From: Corella eumyota
Lineage: Eukaryota; Chordata; Ascidiacea; Phlebobranchia; Corellidae
Length of the DNA stretch: 64,000 bases
Assembly: GCA_963082875.1 (NCBI GenBank)
Contig: OY720103.1
Span: 496,001 to 560,000 of the forward strand
Reading direction: 5' to 3'
Below the pieces are notes generated by a model that was not told the origin of the DNA, ran no database searches, and saw only the letters and a program-made list of their open reading frames with translations. A program made the position numbers and the translations under genes. Positions 1-13,300 of the stretch are shown piece after piece. Each line of letters starts with the position of its first letter. Position 1 is the stretch's first letter.

Positions 1-70
1 GTAATAAAGCCAAGTGTTCTGACCAGTAAGCCATGCGGCCGTAAGTTCAATTCTCGCTACACCACTTTTA
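1..70 (+). repeat. tRNA-like fragment in DIS3L2 flank/intron
   Basis: The stretch contains a B-box-like GTTCAATTCTCGC followed by TACACCA. It resembles the right half of a tRNA or tRNA-derived SINE head, but no A-box partner is visible within the window. Weak call. Confidence 0.25.
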
Positions 71-141
71 TATTTTACTATCTCCAAGCTCCAAGATAAG
101 ATTCTAGTTTTAAATTTAAACTTTTATTTAAACTAATTTAC

Positions 142-3100
142 ACTCAAAGATCCAGAAGAAGTGGCATCCATGTCTAAACCAAGTGCTTTACAATGGTTGA
201 TTGCTTCATCCATCATTGCCTAAAACAGAAATTAAAATATTTTTTATTTGTACGAGTCTGTAAAATTTTGAATGTTTAAAATAACTATATAACTTTTATT
301 TTATGTAATATTAAAATAATTTTACCTCTTTAGGTTTAGGATGGGATCTTAAGAAAGCTTGGTCAGGAAAAGCTTTATAAATTTTATGGGCAACAGCGAT
401 ATTGGCTAACAACATAAATTCCTCGATTAATCTAAAGTAAAATGTTTCAAATTATAATTAAGTTGTGTTTTAATTGGGGTAGATTCATAACAAGGTCCAC
501 GAATATTACAACATGACAACAGTGAAAATCAAAAACAAAAATACTTTTAATATTAATAGCAATGTTATTGAAAGAACCTGACAACTAATTAATGGTTTGT
601 AGTTAGTATTAATGGGTGGTAGTTATTATTAGGGGGTGGTAGTTATTATTAGGGAGTGGTAATTATTATTAGTGGGTAGTAGTTGATATTAGTGGTTTGT
701 AGTTAATATTAGGGGGTGGTAGTTATTATTAGGGGGTGGTAGTTATTATTAGAGGGTGGTAGTTATTATTAGGGGGTGGTAGTTATTATTAGGAGGTGGT
801 AGTTATTATTAGGGGGTGGTAGTTATTATTAGGTGGTAGTTATTATTAGGGGGTGGTAGTTATTATTAGGGAGTGGTAGTTATTATTATAGTTGGGATGT
901 GGTGTCTAAATTGTTAAACAATTACTTACTCATTGCTTTGTTTATACTGATAAGCATAACAACCCATGGGATCCCCGGTGTTCTCATTTAAAGTATAAGA
1001 TAATCGAACCTGATCCAACTTTAAAGCACCATTTTCAAACCTTTTTTTGCGCAAGTTTTGGCTAATCTAAAAATATCAATTTTGAAATCTCAAAAAAAGA
1101 ATAAATTTTAAATTTTTTTTATCTAGAAAGTTGTATCAAGAAAATACATTTGTAATAAAACCCAAGAAAAAAGATTTTTAATTTTATTCCAATTTATTCT
1201 TGTACTAAGAGGCAAACTTCACAGCCTAAGCATTGAGTGACATTTGATTCCACCAGTCTCGAGTTGCTTCTGGCAGTTTGGAATGTTATAGATTATAGTT
1301 GTCTGATTGTTTTTGGACCAGTAGAAGTTTATACCCTTTTTACAACATGGAAGTAGTTGAAATCAAACCCAGAATTAAGGTTTTTAATAAGCATATGTTT
1401 ACCATTTACCCCAAATAATTGCAGAACTTTAGATTGAATTTCAGTCAAAGAAAATCCTCCAAAAATTTCCGGATATTCTTCTGGTTGAGGAACAGAGATG
1501 AGGAAATTTTTCCTGGGGTCGTCAATAAAAGACTGAGCATGATCATAACTTAACTTTGAACATGAATTTATAATTGAACGACCAAACCATTCAGATAAGA
1601 TCTGGAATTAGGTAAAAGTAATTTTATTTAAGTTTATATTTATAAAAATCTATATCTTTATCCTTGATGTGGGAAGGTCGACTTCACGACATAAACTTAG
1701 AGTGACATCAGTTACCCTGACCCAATCTCGAGTTGCCTTTGACAGTTTTTAATATTATTTATTCGAATTGTTTGATAATTAAGATAATGATCAAATATCG
1801 GTTCAGCAGAAGTTTATACTGTTTATAGTGCCTAACTTCAAAAAAGAGCAGTGGGGGTCGAATCCAGGACCTCGCCACCATGCTGCCAGTTTTACTTTAA
1901 CACGCTTTGGTGTAACTTTTTAAAATGTAAGATTTTCCTTAACAGATCTTACCTTTCCTTCCTTAGAAATATTCCAAACCACAGAGAAAGTCAATCTCTC
2001 CACACCGGGGTTTAAACTACAAAGTTCCTCACACAACAACCTGGGAAGCATTGGTATAACTTGTTGAACCATATAAACTGATGTACATCGCTTGCTGGCT
2101 TCATCGTCCAACTCACTTCTCGGGTTTATAAAGTAACTGACATCTGCAATGTGCACCCCTACTTCATAAGTCCCTAAAATTAAGTGTTTATAATTAACAA
2201 TTACTTCAATTTCAATATTTTTAATTCATTGTTTAAAATTTACTTTTATTTTAATTTTAAAATTTAAATTCAAAATTATTAAAAAGTTTGACATTATACT
2301 TTTTATTTGTATAACTAGTTTATGATTTTAATAAAAGCAAATTTACCATTATCCAATTGTTTGCAATGCAAAGCATCATCCAAATCTCGAGCTGTTGAAG
2401 GATCAATTGAAAAAATACATTCCTTCGTAAAATCTCTTCGTTTTAGTCTTTCATTCTACCAACATTAACTTGGAATTATCACAATTTATAATATTTAAAG
2501 TAGAATAACTTTAAACCTTTAGAATTTTTTACAAAATAAACATTATACCTTTGGTATACTCCATGGTAGGTTCTTAGGTAAACATTCATTTACTTTGTCG
2601 GTGAAATCAGAAAAATCAACTCCGTAATCGGTTAAAATTCGCCTTGTTTCTGTTTCCAACTCACCTTTTTCCCCAATACTCTCACACAATGTACTGTAAA
2701 AATAAAATTAGTTAACGTTGTGTTGTCACAAGTGCCTCCATTATCAGTAACAGTGTTCTGTGGGGGAAAGCATATTTGGTTGGTGTTCATTTCAAAATTT
2801 AATGCTTTTTGCATGGTAACTAAAGTCTTAAAATTGATTACAAACAGTCATTTAGTATGAGTTAATATAGAACCCAAATTTTAAATTATAGATTAACTCA
2901 ACTTTATTTATTTAATGTTAAGTTTTTTACCCTAATGGATTTTGATTGCTGGAATCCCACTTAACAATTTGAGCGATGTACAAAATGTCACTAAAGTTGG
3001 GTTTATGGATGTCCTTTGCTACCTCATGTTTAAGAATAGATATGCGAGGAATGGTGCTCGAGTGGGGGGAAAATATAAGAAATTTACCCTAATTAAACAC

Positions 3101-4710
3101 AAGTCAGTTTTATAACTATAAACTTTTTTTGCACATGTTGGTAATGGTATGTCTTGCATTTAATTAACTACTCACATTCATTTGTTGGGCAGATTTAAAA
3201 GAACCAGTCACAGTTCTGTGATGATTTTCTTTCAAGATTTTTACAACATAGGCAGTTTTGCGGATTTTTTTATCTGGAAAATTGTTTAATGTTATTTTCT
3301 TATTACCTTCATTTAATTTTACAATATTACCTCCTTCTTTGGCGACATCATTTTCAACTTTTATAGTTTTCGTTTGTTCTTTATTATTTTTGTCAAAATC
3401 ATTTACACCAAGCTAAAAAAATAACACAACTTTTTACAACTGAATAACAAAATTTAACTTGAACTCTGAAGTTTGTTTTAAAAAGTGTTAAAAAGTAAAA
3501 CAATTTAATCGAAATTTACTAAAATAGTGAAATCAATTAGTAAAAAGTTTAAAGTAGTCAATTAACCTGAACCCAGTCTGATGGATCTTTTACAATGTAA
3601 GCAACTTCATCTCCACAAAAAGCTCGATTTCGATCTTTTTTTCCATCTATTAAGATGTCTGCCTCACCCTGGAATACAAATATAAGGTCAAAAAAACTAT
3701 ATTAAAAAATGTATCATGTATAGTGCTGTAAATGTAACTAATATTTCAATTTTTTTTAAAAAAAGGTTTAAAAAAACAAAAATTAGATTTAAACTTACTA
3801 ATTCATTGACGAAAGCATGATGGTACAACCTTGGGTTAACCCTTATTTTTCCTCTCTTAATTTTACCGGATTTCAAACCGTCCTCAACAACTTTATCGGA
3901 TAAATATTCTGGGAAAACAGATTTTGATTCTTTGGAATTCTGTTTTCCCTACAAAAATAAAATTAAATATCATTTTTAAAAACAAATTATATTTCACCTA
4001 TAAATTATATTCTACTTATAAAATAAAAACCTGTTTTTGGTAAAATGTCACATTAAAAATACCAGGAGGCATGGGTTGATTTTTATACTTGTTCACAATT
4101 GCATTTGCTTCTTCTTCATTTAACATTTCAACATTTTTCTAAAAACAAATGTTATACATATTTAATAAAAATATAAGTTTTTTTTTTTAGTAATTTCACT
4201 TTTTTAGATATATTTTAGAGTTTTAGATTTATTTTTAATTTTAATATAATGTAGCAAGTTGGACTAATTCAACATCAATTCCCAAGTAATGTTAGAACAT
4301 TAAATATGATAACTAGCTTTAAATATTCTTTTTACCCTAATCCAAGATTGTTGTTTGTCTTGATATGAGTTTACAATTGTGCCAAATGGTTTTGCAAGTT
4401 CGTCGCAATTCACATTAGTATCTGCTCCATAAAGAAATGAAACAGTTCTTGATTGGACAGAGGGGGACTTGTTTATTGTGTGAGGTTTCCACATTCTAAA
4501 AACAATATTTATTGATAGTTATACAGTTCTAAATTAATTTTTATCAGAACAAACATAAACAACTTTTATTGTTAACTAATCCTACAACATATTATAAATT
4601 TATCAGACCTGAAAAAAATTTTTTTTAGTAAATCTTAATTTATTTAACCTTGTTTGTTTGTTTCTTGAAGATTTTGGTTTAGTTGCAACAGACTTGACTT
4701 GAGAATTCAT
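142..4710 (-). CDS. DIS3L2: DIS3L2-like 3'-5' exoribonuclease (3' end cut by window)
   Basis: RNase II/RNB-family exonuclease; DIS3L2 in animals degrades uridylated RNAs in the cytoplasm, independently of the exosome. About 15 exons are visible, starting near 4710-4650 (Met-Asn-Ser-Gln) and 4496-4337 and running down to 222-142. Cold-shock-type segments are encoded around 3950-3570 ([11 protein letters not shown]-like, then [17 protein letters not shown]). The RNB core is around 2457-930 and includes [15 protein letters not shown], with the catalytic aspartates intact, then [10 protein letters not shown] and the block [15 protein letters not shown], which matches DIS3L2 better than DIS3 or DIS3L1. 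The exon at 222-142 ends SSGSLS followed by GTAAAT, a plausible donor, so I read the gene as continuing left of base 1. The alternative is an early stop two codons later. Exon edges are approximate. One intron holds a G-rich minisatellite and two introns hold old SINE copies. Confidence 0.9.
595..897 (+). repeat. 20-bp G-rich minisatellite in a DIS3L2 intron
   Basis: About 15 tandem copies of a 20-base unit, roughly AGTTATTATTAGGGGGTGGT, with small variants (GGGAG, GGTGG) and one shortened unit near 830. It lies between the exons ending near 430 and beginning near 930 of the minus-strand DIS3L2 gene, so the transcript carries the C-rich strand. Confidence 0.9.
1209..1375 (-). repeat. Degenerate tRNA-derived SINE
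   Basis: Diverged minus-strand copy of the SINE family seen throughout the window: the GACCCAGTCTCGAGTTGCC-type core and the GATTATAG stretch are recognisable. Head and tail are eroded. Lies in a DIS3L2 intron. Confidence 0.6.
1651..1895 (-). repeat. tRNA-derived SINE
   Basis: Minus-strand copy in a DIS3L2 intron. The tail (CCTTGATGTGGGAAGGTCG) and core (GACCCAATCTCGAGTTGCC) are clear; the tRNA-like head is recognisable as GGTCGAATCCAGGACC and the inverted GGTAGCATGG-type box. Confidence 0.75.
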
Positions 4711-5287
4711 TTTAATTTGTTTTGAAGCACATCGAAAAAGGGAACTACTAAAATGGTGACTTTAATCAACATTTATTTTATTAATAACGCAATACAGTTA
4801 GTTTTACAGCTCTTCACACAATATTCGGATCCAGTCTTATGTTTTTTTTTCGCAACAAAATTAGAAAATATCTTTAACAATCTGTCAATTTTTAAATAAA
4901 CTTACCTTTTATTCATAACATACAAAAACAAATAAAACAGATGAGAGGACCTACAAAACACCCACACACAGCTTAACAATTATCTTAAAATAGTATTAAG
5001 CTTTATTATAAATGAGAACAATTAAAGTTTAAGCTGATGCCCCCCTTTAAAGTTAAGTTTACAGTCCCCTAAAAAATCGCACATACCCCAATACTGTCAT
5101 CTTACGGAAGTATTTTACCAAAAAAATGCCTCATTTAATCAAATATCTTTACAAAAATTAAGAATAAACAAGTTAAATCTATGACTGCATTATTTTTTTA
5201 AATTAAATTAGTAAACATATAGGTAATTATTTTTACGTATTTCTTAACTAATTTAATATTAATAAATATTGATTACATCATTCAAAA
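4711..5287. other. DIS3L2 upstream region, no gene seen
   Basis: AT-rich, no open frame with recognisable similarity. A GGAAGT ETS-type hexamer lies near 5106 and may belong to the DIS3L2 promoter, but this cannot be settled by eye. Confidence 0.4.
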
Positions 5288-5719
5288 TAGAGGACAAACG
5301 CTATAATATATGGTTCGCTGAAGTTCGACTTAATAAATGTTTCGCAGAAGTCCGGGTTTTATTAATTTTTCGATAAACAATTTTGCTTTTTGATTGTTTA
5401 ATTCGCATAAAAATTCCTAATTTTGATTGGTGCTCTAAGCGCCACAAAAGCAAAAAAAAAATCCCCCGATTCCATTGTCTTACTTCGCTTAAGTTCGACT
5501 TTTATTGTTTTTTCGATGGTTCATTTGCATAAGTTCAATTTTTTGACTTTATTGTTATGTATATTGCTTTAATTCTAATTAGATAGCTTATACAGTATTT
5601 ATTTCGCTTTAATTCGGCTTAGATAGGCTTTTAATTTACAATTTAACTGGCGATCGGTTCGTAATTCTTTCCCGATATGTATATTGCTTTAAATTGACTT
5701 AAATAGCTTTTACATTATT

Positions 5720-7205
5720 ATGGTTCGAAATCTTAGATTTCGAAACATATTGTTATTGTCCGTATATTTATTATTATTTTTATTTTTATTCTTACTAATC
5801 CGAATTTTGAAATCGAATAACTTTTGTTCTTTAAAACTAAAAGTTCTAAATTTTTAGTATGTTTGTTATTATCCCAACAAATCGCAAACCTCCTATTTAC
5901 AACTTTTAATTATCACTAATTACTAATTAATATATTTTATTATTAAAATTAAAAGATTAAAATTTCTGAAATTTTAATATGTTGCTGGTATTATTATTTT
6001 GTATGTTGCTATTTAAAATGAAGATTTAACTCTAGCTAAATATCGTTTAATCATTATTTTTGTTTTTTATAAAATAATGAATCAGTGTGAGTTTAACGCT
6101 TGAATAATTTAATAGCGTTCTGGTCGCCGTCAAAAATCGTCCTTTTCGCTGTCCATTAAAGTAAAAAATAATGGTTGAAAATTTAAGTAAAATGTTAAAA
6201 TATAAGTAAAAAATGTGTAAAATTTTTGTTTTAATTGTATTGTTATTATTATATTTTAATACTTGTTTGATTACTAAAAATTAAGATCTGTATTTTGCTT
6301 TTAAATTTAGTTTACTTTTATATTACAATATCAATGAGTGCGTGTTCGCTTGTTAAAATTAGGTTTAAATATAAAAAAGTTCATATTTAAATTTATAATT
6401 TAATTAATAAACCTACTAAATAAATTATATTTATGAAAAAGAATCAAACGATTTCGAACCATATTTTATTTATCAAATAAATCTAGTATTTATTATTATT
6501 ATTATGGTTCGAAATCTTAGATTTCGAAACATATTGTTATTGTCCGTATATTTATTATTATTTTTATTCTTACTAATCCGAATTTTGAAATCGAATAACT
6601 TTTGATTTTGTGTATATAAATTTTTAAAATTTTAGTATGTTGTTTATTATCATATTGTGTTTCAATCCTCCTATTTTGATAATTTAAGTATTATTAATTA
6701 GTAAATAATAGGTGTTTATTTATTAAAATTTAGAGATCGTTATTAAGTTTTCAAATTTTGGTCAGTTATATATCATAATAATAATAACTCGAAAATGGAT
6801 TAAAAATTTAATTTTTGTTTGTTTATTATATTTAAATTCTTGTTTGTTTATTAAAAATAAAAGTTTGATATTAGGCATTTAAAATTTTATATAATGTATT
6901 TTATAATATTTGTAATTAAAATACATGTTTAAAAAATAATTTTTGGTTGTTTATTTTATTTAAATGCTTGTTTATTTATTAAAAATCAAAAATTAATTTT
7001 TGGAATTTAAAATTTAGTATAATGTATATCCTGATATTAACAACATAAAACTGGGTTGAAAAATTAATTTTATTTGTATAATATATTTAAATGCTTGTTT
7101 GTTTATTAAAAATCAAAGATATGTAATATTCTTAGTTAAGGTGTATGCATATTTTTTTTATTTATAAAAATTTATGCTAAACATAATCAAATAATTTCGA
7201 ACCAT
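5720..7205. mobile_element. Tandem pair of a short TIR element inserted in the satellite
   Basis: Two head-to-tail copies, 5720-6462 and 6504-7205, each begin ATGGTTCGAAAT and end ATTTCGAACCAT (12-base inverted repeats). Each also starts with a perfect hairpin: ten-base arms TTCGAAATCT and AGATTTCGAA around one T. Both copies are followed by the same ~24 bases ending AAATCTAG. The surrounding satellite reads TACATTATT before and TTTAAATTGC after, matching the uninterrupted sequence near 8370, so the insertion point is clear. The interior is AT-rich and non-coding. This is MITE-like; the family is unknown. Confidence 0.75.
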
Positions 7206-7317
7206 ATTTTATTTATCAAATAAATCTAGTTTAAATTGCTTTACTTCGACTTAGATAGGCATTAAGTAGATAATTTTATAGGCGGTCAGTTTTGTAATTC
7301 GTTCCTGTTATATATAT

Positions 7318-10300
7318 ATATATATTTAGTTTAACTTAGTTAGCCTTTACCCCATTTATTTCGCTTTAGTTTGACTTAGATAGGTTTTTATAAACAAATT
7401 TGCAAACGTTCGTTGCACTAAATAAACTTAAAAAAATTCCCCGATTCCATTGTCTTACTTCGCTTAGGTTTGACTTCTATTGTTTTTCTTGACAAATTTA
7501 TTTGATTAGTTAATTTGTTTTGCGCCTTTTATTCTGATTGGTTCTATTGGCGATCATTTCGATGGTTCATTTGCATAAATAAAATCCCCTAAATTATCGT
7601 TGTGTATTTCGTTTTAGTTCGACTTAGATAGGGCTTTTAATACACAAAACGTTTGATTGGTTAATTTGTTTTGCGCCTTTTATTCTGATTGGTTCTATTG
7701 GCGATCATTTCGATGGTTCATTTGCATAAATAAAATCCCCTAAACTATCGTTGTGTATTTCGTTTTAGTTCGACTTAGATAGGGCTTTCAATACACAAAA
7801 CGTTTGATTGGTTAATTTGTTTTGCGCCTTTTATTCTGATTGGTTCTATTGGCGATCATTTCGATGGTTCATTTGCATAAATAAAATCCCCTAAACTATC
7901 GTTGTGTATTTTGTTTTAGTTCAACTTGGATAGGGCTTTCAATACACAAAACGTTTGATTGGTTAATTTGTTTTGCACCTTTTATTCTGATTGGTTCTAT
8001 TGGCGATCATTTCGATGGTTCATTTGCATAAATAAAATCCCCTAAACTATCGTTGTGTATTTTGTTTTAGTTCAACTTGGATAGGGCTTTCAATACACAA
8101 AACGTTTGATTGGTTAATTTGTTTTGCGCCTTTTATTCTGATTGGTTCTATTGGCGATCATTTCGATGGTTCATTTGCATAAGTTCAATTTTTTGATTTT
8201 TTTGTTATGTATATCACTTTAATTCTAATTAGATAGCTTAAACAGTATTTCTTTCGCTTTAATTCGGCTTGGATAGGCTTTCAATTTACATTTTAACTGG
8301 CGATCGGTTCGTAATTCTTTCCCGAAATGTAAATTGCTTTAGTTTGACTTAAATAGCTTTTACATTATTTAAATTGCCTTACTTCGACTTAGATAAGCAT
8401 TTAGTAGATAATTTTATAGGCGGCCAGTTTGGTAATTCGTTCCTGTTATATATATATATATATATATATTTAGTTTAACTTAGTTAGCCTTTACCCCATT
8501 TATTTTGCTTTAGTGTGACTTAGATAGACATTTAATATATAATTTAACTGGCGATTAGTTTCGTAATTCATTCCTGTTACATAATTGGCTATAGTTTAAC
8601 TTAGATAGCCTTTACCCTATTTATTTCGCTTTAGTTTGACTTAGATAGGTTTTTATAAACAAATTTGCAAACGTTCGTTGCACTAAATAAACTTAAAAAA
8701 ATTCCCCGATTCCATTGTCTTACTTCGCTTAGGTTTGACTTCTATTGTTTTTCGTGACAAATTTGTTTGATTGGTTAATTTGTTTTGCGCCTTTTATTCT
8801 GATTGGTTCTATTGGCGATCATTTTGATGGTTCATTTGCATAAATAAAATCCCCTAAATTATCGTTGTGTATTTCGTTTTAGTTCGACTTAGATAGGGCT
8901 TTCAATACACAAAACGTTTGATTGGTTAATTTGTTTTGCGCCTTTTTATTGTGATTGGTTCTATTGGCGATCATTTCGATGGTTCATTTGCATAAGTTCA
9001 ATTTTTTGATTTTTTTGTTATGTATATCACTTTAATTCTAATTAGATAGCTTATACAGTATTTCTTTCGCTTTAATTCGGCTTGGATAGGCTTTCAATTT
9101 ACAATTTAACTGGCGATCGGTTTGTAATTCTTTCCCGAAATGTATATTGCTTTAGTTTGACTTAAATAGCTTTTACATTATTTAAATTGCCTTACTTCGA
9201 CTTAGATAAGCATTTAGTAGATAATTTTATAGGCGGTCAGTTTTGTAATTCGTTCCTGTTATATATATATATATATTTAGTTTAACTTAGTTAGCCTTTA
9301 CCCCATTTATTTCGCTTTAGTGTGACTTAGATAGGCATTTAATATATAATTTAACTGGCGATTAGTTTCGTAATTCATTCCTGTTATATAATTGGCTATA
9401 GTTTAACTTAGATAGCCTTTACCCTATTTATTTCGCTTTAGTTTGACTTAGATAGGTTTTTATAAACAAATTTGCAAACGTTCGTTGCACTAAATAAACT
9501 TAAAAAAATTCCCCGATTCCATTGTCTTACTTCGCTTAGGTTTGACTTCTATTGTTTTTCGTGACAAATTTGTTTGATTGGTTCATTTGTTTTACGCCTT
9601 TTTGTCTGATTGTTTCTATTGGCGATCATTTCGATGGTTCATTTGCATAAATAAAATCCCCTAAACTATCGTTGTGTATTTCGTTTTAGTTCGACTTAGA
9701 TAGGGCTTTTAATACACAAAACGTTTGATTGGTTAATTTGTTTTGCGCCTTTTATTCTGATTGGTTCTATTGGCGATCATTTCGATGGTTCATTTGCATA
9801 AATAAAATCCCCTAAACTATCGTTGTGTATTTCGTTTTAGTTCGACTTAGATAAGGCTTTCAATACACAAAACGTTTGAATGGTTAATTTGTTTTGCGTC
9901 TTTTATTCTGATTGGTTCTATTGGCGATCATTTCGATGGTTCATTTGCATAAGTTCAATTTTTTGATTTTTTTGTTATGTATATCACTTTAGTTCTAATT
10001 AGATAGCTTATACAGTATTTCTTTCGCTTTAATTCGGCTTGGATAGGCTTTCAATTTACAATTTAACTGGCGATCGGTTTGTAATTCTTTCCCGAAATGT
10101 AAATTGCTTTAAATTGACTTAAATAGCTTTTACATTATTTAAATTGCCTTACTTCGACTTAGATAAGCATTTAGTAGATAATTTTATAGGCGGTCAGTTT
10201 GGTAATTCGTTCCTGTTATATATATATATATATATTTAGTTTAACTTAGTTAGCCTTTACCCCATTTATTTCGCTTTAGTGTGACTTAGATAGACATTTA

Positions 10301-13300
10301 ATATATAATTTAACTGGCGATTAGTTTCGTAATTCATTCCTGTTATATAATTGGCTATAGTTTAACTTAGATAGCCTTTACCCTATTTATTTCGCTTTAG
10401 TTTGACTTAGATAGGTTTTTATAAACAAATTTGCAAACGTTCGTTGCACTAAATAAACTTAAAAAAATTCCCCGATTCCATTGTCTTACTTCGCTTAGGT
10501 TTGACTTCTATTGTTTTTCTTGATAAATTTATTTGATTGGTTAATTTGTTTTGCGCCTTTTATTCTGATTGGTTCTATTGGCGATCATTTCGATGGTTCA
10601 TTTGCATAAATAAAATCCCCTAAACTATCGTTGTGTATTTCGTTTTAGTTCGACTTAGATAGGGCTTTTAATACACAAAACGTTTGATTGGTTAATTTGT
10701 TTTGCGCCTTTTATTCTGATTGGTTCTATTGGCGATCATTTCGATGGTTCATTTGCATAAGTTCAATTTTTGATTTTTTTGTTATGTATATCACTTTAAT
10801 TCTAATTAGATACCTTATACAGTATTTCTTTCGCTTTAATTCGGCTTGGATAGGCTTTCAATTTACATTTTAACTGGCGATCGGTTCGTAATTCTTTCCC
10901 GAAATGTAAATTGCTTTAAATTGACTTAAATAGCTTTTACATTTTTTAAATTGCCTTACTTCGACTTAGATAAGCATTTAGTAGATAATTTTATAGGCGG
11001 TCAGTTTGGTAATTCGTTCCTGTTATATATATATATATATATATATTTAGTTTAACTTAGTTAGCCTTTACCCCATTTATTTCGCTTTAGTGTGACTTAG
11101 ATAGACATTTAATATATAATTTAACTGGCGATTAGTTTCGTAATTCATTCCTGTTACATAATTGGCTATAGTTTAACTTAGATAGCCTTTACCCTATTTA
11201 TTTCGCTTTAGTTTGACTTAGATAGGTTTTTATAAACAAATTTGCAAACGTTCGTTGCATTAAATAAACTTAAAAAAATTCCCCGATTCCATTGTCTTAC
11301 TTCGCTTAGGTTTGACTTCTATTGTTTTTCGTGACAAATTTGTTTGATTGGTTAATTTGTTTTGCGCCTTTTATTCTGATTGGTTCTATTGGCGATCATT
11401 TCGATGGTTCATTTGCATAAATAAAATCCCCTAAATTATCGTTGTGTATTTCGTTTTAGTTCGACTTAGATAGGGCTTTCAATACACAAAACGTTTGATT
11501 GGTTAATTTGTTTTGCGCCTTTTATTCTGATTGGTTCTATTGGCGATCATTTCGATGGTTCATTTGCATAAGTTCAATTTTTTGATTTTTTTGTTATGTA
11601 TATCACTTTAATTCTAATTAGATAGCTTAAACAGTATTTCTTTCGCTTTAATTCGGCTTAAATAGGCTTTCAATTTACAATTTAACTGGCGATCGGTTCG
11701 TAATTCTTTCCCGAAATGTATATTGCTTTAGTTTGACTTAAATAGCTTTTACATTATTTAAATTGCCTTACTTCGACTTAGATAAGCATTTAGTAGATAA
11801 TTTTATAGGCGGGCAGTTTGGTAATTCGTTCCTGTTATATATATATATATATTTAGTTTAACTTAGTTAGCCTTTACCCCATTTATTTCGCTTTAGTGTG
11901 ACTTAGATAGACATTTAATATATAATTTAACTGGCGATTAGTTTCGTAATTCATTCCTGTTATATAATTGGCTATAGTTTAACTTAGATAGCCTTTACCC
12001 TATTTATTTCGCTTTAGTTTGACTTAGATAGGTTTTTATAAACAAATTTGCAAACGTTCGTTGCACTAAATAAACTTAAAAAAATTCCCCGATTCCATTG
12101 TCTTACTTCGCTTAGGTTTGACTTCTATTGTTTTTCTTGATAAATTTATTTGATTGGTTAATTTGTTTTGCGCCTTTTATTCTGATTGGTTCTATTGGCG
12201 ATCATTTCGATGGTTCATTTGCATAAATAAAATTCCCTAAATTATCGTTGTGTATTTCGTTTTAGTTCGACTTAGATAGGGCTTTCAATACACAAAACGT
12301 TTGATTGGTTAACTTGTTTTGCGCCTTTTATTCTGATTGGTTCTATTGGCGATCATTTCGATGGTTCATTTGCATAAATAAAATCCCCTAAACTATCGTT
12401 GTGTATTTCGTTTTAGTTCGACTTAGATAGGGCTTTCAATACACAAAACGTTTGATTGGTTAATTTGTTTTGCGCCTTTTATTCTGATTGGTTCTATTGG
12501 CGATCATTTCGATGGTTCATTTGCATAAATAAAATCCCCTAAATTATCGTTGTGTATTTCGTTTTAGTTCGACTTAGATAGGGCTTTCAATACACAAAAC
12601 GTTTGATTAGTTAATTTGTTTTGCACCTTTTATTCTGATTGGTTCTATTGGCGATCATTTCGATGGTTCATTTGCATAAATAAAATCCCCTAAATTATCG
12701 TTGTGTATTTCGTTTTAGTTCGACTTAGATGGGGCTTTCAATACACAAAACGCTTGATTGGTTAATTTGTTTTGCGTTTTTTATTCTGATTGGTTCGAGT
12801 GGCAATCATTTCGATGGTTCATTTGCATTAGTTCAATTTTTTGACTTTTTTGTGATGTATATCGCTTTAATTCTAATTAGATAGCTTATACAGTATTTAT
12901 TACGCTTTAATTCGGCTTGGATAGGCTTTCAATTTACAATTTACAAAATTGACTTGAATAGCTTTTACATTATTTAAATTGCCTTACTTCGACTTAGATA
13001 GGCATTTAGTAGATAATTTTATAGGCGGTCAGTTTGGTAATTCGTTCCTGTTATATATATATATATATAAATTTAGTTTAACTTAGTTAGCCTTTACCCC
13101 ATTTATTTCGCTTTAGTGTGACTTAGATAGGCATTTAATATACAATTAAACTGGCGATTACTTTTGTAATTCATTCCTGTTCTATAAATGGCTATAGTTT
13201 AACTTAGATAGCCTTTGCCCTATTTATTTCGCTTTAGTTTGACTTAGATAGGTTTTAATAAACAAATTTGCAAACGTTCGTTGCACTAAATAAACTTAAA

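Noticed and set aside
130-222. Truncated DIS3L2 ending at a TAG near 133
   Set aside because: The apparent stop directly follows a good donor (AGT then GTAAAT) at a place where the family protein continues for about 350 residues, so the window edge is the simpler explanation.
10688-10873. 61-codon plus-strand frame in the satellite
   Set aside because: It follows one satellite unit and is interrupted in the sister units; composition is that of the repeat.
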